Shown: one piece after another, positions 1-6,300 of the stretch
Numbering within the stretch: the stretch's first letter is position 1
Layout: each line of letters begins with the position of its first letter
Source: Oscillospiraceae bacterium
Lineage (GTDB): Bacteria > Bacillota > Clostridia > Oscillospirales > Oscillospiraceae
Length of the DNA: 7,192 bases
Reading direction: 5' to 3'
Assembly (NCBI GenBank): GCA_017538775.1
Contig: JAFYIF010000072.1
Coordinates: forward strand, 1 to 7,192
Made by a program: the position numbers and the translations under genes
Notes under the pieces: model-generated
What the model was told of the DNA's origin: nothing
Database searches by the model: none
Seen by the model: the letters and a program-made list of their open reading frames with translations, nothing else

Positions 1-1
1 C

Positions 2-295
2 ATGGACACAAGCGATTTGGACCAGGCCTGCAAGGAACAGACCGTGTGCAAACTGGAGCTTTGCTTTTTCCATCGGGAGGAGCATCTGGAACCGGACAAT
101 CTGCTGGACGCCATACGGAACGGGGAGATGAAGGACTGGGACATCCGGCTTCTGCACCCCGAACAGCGGCGCGCTTTCGCGGCGGTGTTGGGCCGATGGG
201 AGACAGACGAATGCGAACGGCCATACCCGCAATCGGGATATTCCTTCCTGCGCGCGCTGTATGCGGAGTATCATCCGCAGGATCGGATGACCTGA
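2..295 (+). CDS. Unknown protein, probably 3' end of a gene cut by the window edge
   Basis: An open frame runs from the first bases to a TGA at 293-295 and gives 97 residues if the ATG at position 2 is used. Only one base precedes that ATG, so no ribosome-binding site can be seen and the real start may lie outside the window. Codon choice (CTG, GAC, GAG, CGG, GCG) matches the genes downstream, which supports it as real coding sequence. The protein is acidic and probably helical, with Cys at residues 10, 16 and 21, a stretch LLDAIRNGEMKDWDIRLLHP near residues 34-53, and an aromatic C-terminus (YSFLRALYAEYHP). No signal peptide or membrane helix is visible. I do not recognise a family. It lies 94 nt upstream of the small membrane-protein gene on the same strand, so it is probably part of the same operon. 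Function is unknown. Confidence 0.6.
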   Translation: MDTSDLDQACKEQTVCKLELCFFHREEHLEPDNLLDAIRNGEMKDWDIRLLHPEQRRAFAAVLGRWETDECERPYPQSGYSFLRALYAEYHPQDRMT

Positions 296-301
296 TCCGA
301 T
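282..301 (+). other. Small stem-loop over the stop codon of the first ORF
   Basis: Bases 282-288 (ATCGGAT) and 295-301 (ATCCGAT) are perfect reverse complements around a 6-nt loop that contains most of the TGA stop. Two G-T wobble pairs could extend the stem at 280-281/302-303. Only about three T residues follow, so it is at best a weak intrinsic terminator. It may be an attenuator, an mRNA end-protecting hairpin, or chance. Confidence 0.3.
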
Positions 302-389
302 TTGGTTCCCATCTGCACCGCAGTTGCGGGGACGGAACAACGGCCATCGGCGCAGGAAACTGGAGAAGAGAGAAGAAGGTGGGGAAAGG
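296..389 (+). other. Intergenic spacer without clear promoter
   Basis: These 94 bases separate the first ORF from the small membrane-protein gene. Apart from the hairpin arm at the left end and the purine-rich ribosome-binding region at the right end (about 366-389), I see no -35/-10 pair, no operator-like palindrome and no riboswitch-like structure. Read-through transcription from upstream is the simplest reading. Confidence 0.4.
377..382 (+). promoter_or_regulatory. Ribosome-binding site (AGGTGG) that fixes the start at 390
   Basis: AGGTGG lies 7 nt before the ATG at 390 inside a purine-rich run (GAAGAAGGTGGGGAAAGG). The frame stays open upstream to a TTG at 324, but that start has no such site and would add 22 highly basic residues in front of the membrane helix. 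Confidence 0.65.
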
Positions 390-857
390 ATGGGAGACAG
401 ACTGAACGCATTGATGCAGATCGTTCCGCTCGCGGCGACGGGTCTGCTGGCGCTTTTGTGGGTTTTTGCGGTCCGGCGCTGCATGATCGCCCTGTCTCGA
501 CTGACTGATATGATCGAACAGATGAGATCGTGCTGTCAGTGCAGTTACCCGGAGGCGGAACTGCACCCGCTTTTGCGGCGAAACAAAGACGGGTTAACGG
601 AGCGCACGGTGACCAACGCGGTGCAGGAGAACCATACGAGATCCGACTTCCTCAGCAGATTACCGGACCCGGAGGAGGAAAAAGCGTATCCATACTATCG
701 ACGTACCGGACAGATCGTCTGCAACACGTCCCTGCACGAATTGGACCAATTGCAGACAGGCGGCTGGTACAGGTTTCCGCAGTGGACCCAGGACATGCTT
801 GCCGGAAAGGTGAAAACCAGCTGGTTGAGATGTCCGGATTCCAGAAACAGGAGGTAA
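390..857 (+). CDS. Small single-pass membrane protein of unknown family
   Basis: The product is 155 residues, starting at the ATG supported by the AGGTGG site. One hydrophobic helix spans about residues 10-28 and is followed by Arg29-Arg30. By the positive-inside rule the N-terminus is outside and the remaining ~125 residues are cytoplasmic. Behind the helix is an amphipathic stretch (IALSRLTDMIEQMRS) and a Cys cluster C48-C49-x-C51, with further Cys at 111 and 148. The tail is polar and ends in an aromatic block (GGWYRFPQWTQDML, residues 124-137) and a basic end (SRNRR). I do not recognise a family. The stop is 6 nt before the VWA gene, and that gene's ribosome-binding site overlaps this gene's last codons, so the two are very likely co-translated. 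A role as accessory subunit or membrane anchor for the VWA/tubulin pair is inferred from position only. Confidence 0.75.
   Translation: MGDRLNALMQIVPLAATGLLALLWVFAVRRCMIALSRLTDMIEQMRSCCQCSYPEAELHPLLRRNKDGLTERTVTNAVQENHTRSDFLSRLPDPEEEKAYPYYRRTGQIVCNTSLHELDQLQTGGWYRFPQWTQDMLAGKVKTSWLRCPDSRNRR
849..855 (+). promoter_or_regulatory. Ribosome-binding site (AGGAGGT) for the VWA gene
   Basis: A perfect AGGAGGT sits 8 nt before the ATG at 864 and overlaps the end of the preceding gene, including the first T of its TAA stop. This is the classical arrangement for translational coupling. Confidence 0.85.
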
Positions 858-863
858 AGAGAC

Positions 864-3332
864 ATGTTGAAAAGAATCCTTGCTGTTTTGATCGCCCTTC
901 TGCTGACAGCTTCGTGCTTCCCGGTGGCGGCTTCCGGCGATTATACAAATATTGTTCAGGCAAATCATTACAATGTCGTTCTGGTGATCGACGGAAGCGG
1001 GTCGCTGCACAGCCGCACAACGCCCACGGACCCTCAGGACTATCGCTACAACGCGGTGGAGTTGTTTTTGGGACTCATGACGAATGCGGGCAACTATGTG
1101 AGCGCCATCGTCTTTGACGACGACCCCAACGATCTGCTGCTGAATACGGATCTGCAAGCCATCAGCGGCGCGAACGCGAAAAAACAGCTGTCCGCGCAGA
1201 TCCGGGCAGCCGGGACCGGCGGCGATACCGACATCGGCGGCGCACTGCTGGTGGCGGCCAAACAGCTCGTCTCCCAGACCAAAAATGATTTGCCGTCTGT
1301 CATCGTTCTGATGAGCGACGGCGTGACGGACTTTGAGCTTTCATCGAATCCGCAGGAGAAGCTGGAAGCCTCCTACGCCATGCGGGAAGAAGCGATCCGC
1401 TTGTGCCAGGACCACCAGATCCCGGTATACTCCGTGTTTCTGAACAAGGACAGGCAATTGGAAAGCACGGGCGAGCTGGAGCGGATCTCCCAAAAGACGG
1501 GCGGAGCGTTTCAGCCGGTCTACACGGCGGAGGATCTGTCGAAGATCTATGCGGAGTTTTACGCGCTCATCTATCACGGGGGTGCCGACGAAGGCAAGAC
1601 AAATATCGTCTTCGACAACGAGGGAGTTGCAAACATCCCGGTGACCGTGCCGAATTTTGGGGTCGAGGAGCTGAATCTGATCGCCAACTCTCCGGACGGC
1701 GTGGACTACATCCTGATCACCAAACCGTCCGGGGAAGAGCTCCGGGATGTGGATCTGCATGACGAGACGCTGAAATCCGACGTTTATGAATTCCTGAAGA
1801 TCGTGGACCCGGAGGGCGGAGCATGGAACTTCGAGATCCACGGGAAAGCGGGGGATGCGGTACAGGTCAACGTGATCTTCAACTCCAATCTGGGGCTGAA
1901 GCTGACGCACGAGGGCGCGTTTCACTATGAAAGCGGGGAATCCATCGCAATGGAGGGATTCGTTACCGATGAGACGCGCAGAATCACAGACGATGACGCA
2001 TATCATCCGGAATTTGTGACTGCGGAACTGGTGAACGCCATCAATCCAGCGGAACGCTATCCTGTCGAAGTGACGGTGGAGGGGAGCAGTTTTCAGCTGC
2101 GTGTAAAAGCGCCGGAGGTGGACAGCAGCCAGACATATAAGATCCAGGCGGTTTATTCCGCAGCGGGCGTGCGGGCGGACAGCAACGCGCTGGTTTTCAA
2201 CATCAATCCCATGACCGCCCCCGAGCAAAACCACCCGCCTCAGCCGGTGTCCGCCACCGTGAACCATGTGGTGGAGGATTCGGGAGACGGCTTCGACTAT
2301 CTTTCCGTGGAGGAGCTGTTCACGGACGAGGACGGGGATGAGCTGCGCTATGACATTCCGTTCAGCGATTACAGCGGGAGGGAGCTGCGAGTGTCCAATG
2401 GGCGCGTTGCGATCGACAAATCTGTGCTGGACGGCAGCTTTGGCCTGCGCGCCAGCGACGGGCAGGCTGCGGCCATTGTGGAGGTCCACCTGAAAGGAAA
2501 CGCGCCCCCCGTGCCCGTGGCATCCTCCGTCACGGAGACCGTCACGGTCCACGCGCTCTTTGGAGGACAAAAAGAGACCGTCTACGATGTGTCCAAATGG
2601 TTCACGGATGCCGACGGCGATAAGCTCAGCTATCGCATTGTCGCCTGCGACTTCGACTATGACAAGGACGGCACCGTCACGCTCTCCCAGGAAAATCAGA
2701 CGCTCACCGTCCAGACGGAGGGCTTCCGGAAGAGCGACCTGGTCCTGCGGGCGGAGGACGCCAAAGGCGCGGCGGCGGAGTTGACGGTCCACTTCCATCT
2801 GTTCGACTGGTGGCTGGTCTATGGCGTCTTCGTGGTTCTGGTCCTGATCGTGCTGGCAGTTCTGCTGATCCTTGCGCTCGTCAGAAAGCTTACGACCCGG
2901 TTCAAAGGCTATGTTCTGGTACAAAACATCCAGGTGGACGGCTTTGGAGGCGGCGGAGGGTCCTACAGAAGCGAATACCAGACTTTCCGAAAACGAAAGG
3001 TTTTGAACGCCATGTCGGGCATCGACTATCGCGCAGCCGGATTTGACGGAACATGCAAGATTTTTCCGCGCTCTGCAAAACTGATCCGCTTCAAATCTCC
3101 GAAGCCCTTCTATTGCAACGGACGGAAGGTGAAATATGTAGATATCAGCCTGTCCGGTTCCAAAGACATTTTTGCCAGCCCCGAGGCCAGAGAGGGCCTG
3201 CGCATCTCCACGGAAACGCCGGACGGCTTTGGCGCCAATGGCGGCTTTGGCGCAGGCGCCGAGATGGGCGGCGGAAACGCAAGTACCTGGACTTCAGGCG
3301 ATTCCGCATATTCCGGCAGCATTGACTGGTAA
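864..3332 (+). CDS. VWA-domain surface protein with tandem cadherin-like modules and one membrane helix
   Basis: 822 residues. Residues 1-24 form a signal peptide (basic LKR, hydrophobic core, likely cleavage after AAS or VAA). The Cys at 18 lacks a good lipobox. The VWA domain covers about residues 36-235 and keeps all MIDAS metal-site elements: D43-x-S45-x-S47 (IDGSGS), Thr122 (GDTDIGGAL) and D152 (LMSDG). It should bind a divalent cation and a protein ligand outside the cell. A beta-rich, Ig-like segment follows (about 243-450). Two cadherin-like modules come next, marked by FTDEDGDEL at 486 and FTDADGDKL at 580, which are 94 residues apart and probably bind Ca2+. A membrane helix spans about 651-673 and is followed by RK and further basic residues, so the last ~149 residues are cytoplasmic. 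That tail has a beta-rich part (VLVQNIQVDG; FYCNGRKVKYVDIS) between Gly-rich runs at about 693-699 and 791-810. The layout suggests a transmembrane sensor or adhesin passing a signal to, or anchoring, the tubulin-like protein encoded 49 nt downstream. The domains are secure; the coupling is inferred. Confidence 0.9.
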   Translation: MLKRILAVLIALLLTASCFPVAASGDYTNIVQANHYNVVLVIDGSGSLHSRTTPTDPQDYRYNAVELFLGLMTNAGNYVSAIVFDDDPNDLLLNTDLQAISGANAKKQLSAQIRAAGTGGDTDIGGALLVAAKQLVSQTKNDLPSVIVLMSDGVTDFELSSNPQEKLEASYAMREEAIRLCQDHQIPVYSVFLNKDRQLESTGELERISQKTGGAFQPVYTAEDLSKIYAEFYALIYHGGADEGKTNIVFDNEGVANIPVTVPNFGVEELNLIANSPDGVDYILITKPSGEELRDVDLHDETLKSDVYEFLKIVDPEGGAWNFEIHGKAGDAVQVNVIFNSNLGLKLTHEGAFHYESGESIAMEGFVTDETRRITDDDAYHPEFVTAELVNAINPAERYPVEVTVEGSSFQLRVKAPEVDSSQTYKIQAVYSAAGVRADSNALVFNINPMTAPEQNHPPQPVSATVNHVVEDSGDGFDYLSVEELFTDEDGDELRYDIPFSDYSGRELRVSNGRVAIDKSVLDGSFGLRASDGQAAAIVEVHLKGNAPPVPVASSVTETVTVHALFGGQKETVYDVSKWFTDADGDKLSYRIVACDFDYDKDGTVTLSQENQTLTVQTEGFRKSDLVLRAEDAKGAAAELTVHFHLFDWWLVYGVFVVLVLIVLAVLLILALVRKLTTRFKGYVLVQNIQVDGFGGGGGSYRSEYQTFRKRKVLNAMSGIDYRAAGFDGTCKIFPRSAKLIRFKSPKPFYCNGRKVKYVDISLSGSKDIFASPEAREGLRISTETPDGFGANGGFGAGAEMGGGNASTWTSGDSAYSGSIDW
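2226..2798 (+). repeat. Two tandem cadherin-like modules within the VWA protein
   Basis: Two divergent copies, roughly residues 455-548 and 549-645, share the order Pro-rich entry (HPPQPVSATV / APPVPVASSV), an F-T-D-x-D-G-D-x-L-x-Y motif exactly 94 residues apart, and a closing strand with L-R-A-S-D-G / L-R-A-E-D-A-K-G. The Asp-rich motif is typical of Ca2+-binding cadherin-like and related Ig-fold repeats in bacterial surface proteins. The boundaries are approximate. Confidence 0.75.
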
Positions 3333-3381
3333 TCAGAATTATGAAATCAAACGCCAGGTTCTATCAAAGAAGGAGGAAGCT
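3333..3381 (+). other. AT-richer spacer between VWA and tubulin-like genes
   Basis: This 49-nt spacer has lower GC content than the flanking genes. It contains no hairpin and no convincing promoter, and ends in the ribosome-binding site of the next gene. A 20-codon frame starting at ATG 3341 runs through it into the next gene, but has no ribosome-binding site of its own. Confidence 0.5.
3371..3376 (+). promoter_or_regulatory. Ribosome-binding site (AGGAGG) that fixes the start at 3382
   Basis: AGGAGG lies 5 nt before the ATG at 3382. The frame is open upstream to a TTG at 3172, but that would overlap the VWA gene by 161 nt and add 70 low-complexity Arg/Ala/Pro residues with no ribosome-binding site. 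The 3382 start also puts the first beta strand and GIGGTG loop near the N-terminus, as expected for tubulin-like folds. Confidence 0.9.
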
Positions 3382-6300
3382 ATGTATAACGCACTGTTGC
3401 TGAGCGAAGGCGGCGGCATCATCTCGCAGAGTTCCGTCTCTCCCCAGATGGGGACGGCCTGTCTGATGATCGGCATCGGAGGGACCGGACTTGTGGCCCT
3501 GCGTCGGGTCAAGAAAGAGGTCTATCAGCACCTGGAGCCGGACGACCCCAATGCGGCCATTCCCAGGTATTCCAAACTTGCGTTTCTGGGCATTGACACG
3601 GACACGGACGATCTGACGGTGGAGAACCCCGACATCACGGAACTCCAGGCGGACGAGCAGTGGTCCGTGAACATCCCCAGCCTCGGTTTCATGCTGAAAA
3701 GCAAGGAGACGAAAAAAGACCCCTGCCTGAGCTGGCTGAGTACAAACATCCAGATGCAGGGGGACAAGGGCGCAGGCGGCAACAGACAGGCGGGACGTTT
3801 CTGCCTGTTCAAGCGTGCCGGTGCGCTGCGGACCAAGCTGGACCAGCTGATCAAGCAGACCATGGCCGCGTCCGGAAAAGCCAACATCCAGGTCCATGTT
3901 TTTACCGGTATCTCCGGCGGAACGGGCAGCGGCTCCTTCCTGGATGTCTGTTACATCCTCCGGGATCTGCTCAAAGACATCAACAGCACCGTCTGCGGCT
4001 ATTTCTTCCTGGCCGACACGCAGCTCTACCGGGAGGGGATCCGAGGAAACACCCCGGTAGAGAACTTCAACAAGCGCAACGGCTATGCCGCGCTCCGGGA
4101 TCTGGACTACTGCATGAGCATCCCCTCCTCCGGAAACGTGTTTCAGGAGGACTACGCGCCGGGCTTCCATGTGGAATCCAGACTGGCCCCGGTGGACCTC
4201 TGCCATCTGATCTCCGCGACGGACACCAACGGCGTGATCAAGCCGGACGGCTTTGTTTACAGCATGAACGTGGTGGCGGAGTATGTGCTGACCTATCTCT
4301 CCGACGTGAACGCCACTGAATCGGAGAAGCAGAACGACAGCAAGGGTCTCACGATCGAAGGCTTTACCGTCAATGTGAACCAGGCGCTCAGCACCATCAA
4401 ACCCCGCATCGGCGCAGAACGCAAGTACAACATCGTCGGCGCATCCAGCGCGGAACTCCCCCTGACCCACATCGGCACCTATCTGGCTTCTGTCACTTAC
4501 TCCAAAATGAAGCCCTCTCTGGGCCGACACTCCAGCAAGCTGCTCTGCGATCAATTCGCCCAGCGGATCGGCTGTATCACCGCCGGGCTGATCGGCGAGC
4601 TCTCCAGAGGCGTCAGTTCCTCGATCCACTTCAACCCGGAAATGGAAAAATATGACGCTTTGCCTGAGACCCTGCAGGACTGGAACAAGCTGCCGTCCTC
4701 GCTGCATGGCCCCATTGAAGCCTGCCGCACCACCGCCCTGGGCAAGATTCAGGCGAACTTTGCCGCGCAGTGCAGGGATTTGGACAGCTATGACGCCAGG
4801 CACAACGCCGCGATCGAAAGCCCCACCTTCGTGCTGCGGCTGTTCAACGCGCTGGTCGCGACTGCGCTGAACCCCGCCGAAGGCCCGACGATGGCGGCGG
4901 ACCTGCTCCATGGGAACGGCATCCATGACCTCCGGGCGGTTCTGAAGGGGATCGAAAAGGACATCTCCGAAAAGGAAGAAAACTTTAAGCTCAATGAACG
5001 GCTCAGGATCCAGGATATCATCAACGCCGCCCACAAGTACAACAGCTCGGTCGTCGGCTGGAAAAAGAAGCTGGAGGCCTATCAGGATGCCTGCACCGAA
5101 TACACCCGGCTGCAGATCAACCTGGAACTCTGCGCCAAACTGAAAAACCTGATCCCCGTGCTGGAACGTCTGCTGGACGCCATGTACCGGAACTATTTTG
5201 AGCCGCTGGCCTCCATGCTGGCGGAGCTGACCCAGACCTTTGACATGAACCTGCGCTGGCTGGCCGACCCGAAGCACAAGCAGAACGAGAGCTTCTCCTG
5301 GCGCATCTTTGAATATGACGATGTGAAGGAAGAGCTGGACACCACCGTTCTGAGATTCCAGGATATGAGCGTCGAACATCAGAATTTCATGGACTATCTG
5401 CTGGAAAACTACCGGGAATGGAGCGCCAACGGACGGAGCAGCTATCGCATTGCACACTGTGTCAATGCGTACATGGTGCAGCGCTTCCGGGAGACGCTGA
5501 CGAGGACGGTGGACAATTTCCTGCTCTCGGCATATCGGCTGAACGACGAGAACGCGCTTCCCGGGGTGATCCAGAAGAAGCTGCTGAACGCGGTCACGCT
5601 GAAGGCCAGCCCGCTGTTCTGGAAGAATCCCACCTTCCAGCTGGACGATACCACCACAGTGTCCAACAATGTCCTGAGCATCCCCGCGGGCTCCGCCGCG
5701 ATCGACAGCGCGGCCAAGGATTATTCCGCCAGCACGCCCAACGTGATCGTGCGCCGCAGCACGCTTGCCGACCGGGTGAGCTGCCTCCGCTTTGTCAGCG
5801 GCATCCCGCTTTACGCGTATCAGGGCATCGAAGCGCTGAAAGGTCCGTATGACAGCAGCAACGATCCCGGGCTGCATCTCCATGAGCGGGATGTGAACTG
5901 GCGCCAGACGCTGCCGTCTCCGGTGCCTTACTCCGTTCTGGCGATCCACCAGAAGACCACGCAGGAGGAGGACGCCCTCGCCGCTCTGTATGACCGTGCG
6001 GTACGGGAGCGGGTGGTGTGCCCGCAGTCTCCGAAGTATCCGGATTCCTATGTGGTGCGCCGCCTCCCGAACACGGAGGGCATGGTCAGCGCCTATCAGA
6101 AAGATCTGTATGATTTTGCCGGAAAGCTGAATCTCGCGGATCTGGAACACGACATCTTGCAGCTGAAGCTGCAGCGCGAGAGCCTCCTGCCGGAGACCGT
6201 CCCGGAGCTGGAAAGCCTGCCGCTTCTGAATGACGGATACCGGGATGCGGAGAATCCGGACCTGGATGCCACGGAGACCGTGCGAAAGGATTACTTTATC

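Noticed and set aside
324..389. Upstream TTG start for the small membrane protein
   Set aside because: The added 22 residues are an artefact-like basic stretch that translates the ribosome-binding region itself; the ATG at 390 has good spacing from AGGTGG.
912..917. Lipoprotein signal around Cys18 of the VWA protein
   Set aside because: The residues before Cys18 are L-T-A-S, which puts Thr at -3 where a lipobox wants Leu or similar. A standard signal-peptidase site a few residues later (VAAS) fits better.
1341..2924. 527-residue open frame on the minus strand
   Set aside because: It is an antisense shadow of the VWA gene in the same codon-aligned frame, and has no domain signal of its own.
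3172..3381. N-terminal extension of the tubulin-like protein from a TTG start
   Set aside because: It would overlap the VWA gene and add a low-complexity Arg/Ala/Pro stretch, while a strong AGGAGG site supports the ATG at 3382.
3341..3403. 20-codon leader ORF (ATG 3341 to TGA 3401-3403) overlapping the tubulin-like start
   Set aside because: It has no ribosome-binding site, and it reads through the AGGAGG site in another frame. It is most likely chance in a short spacer.
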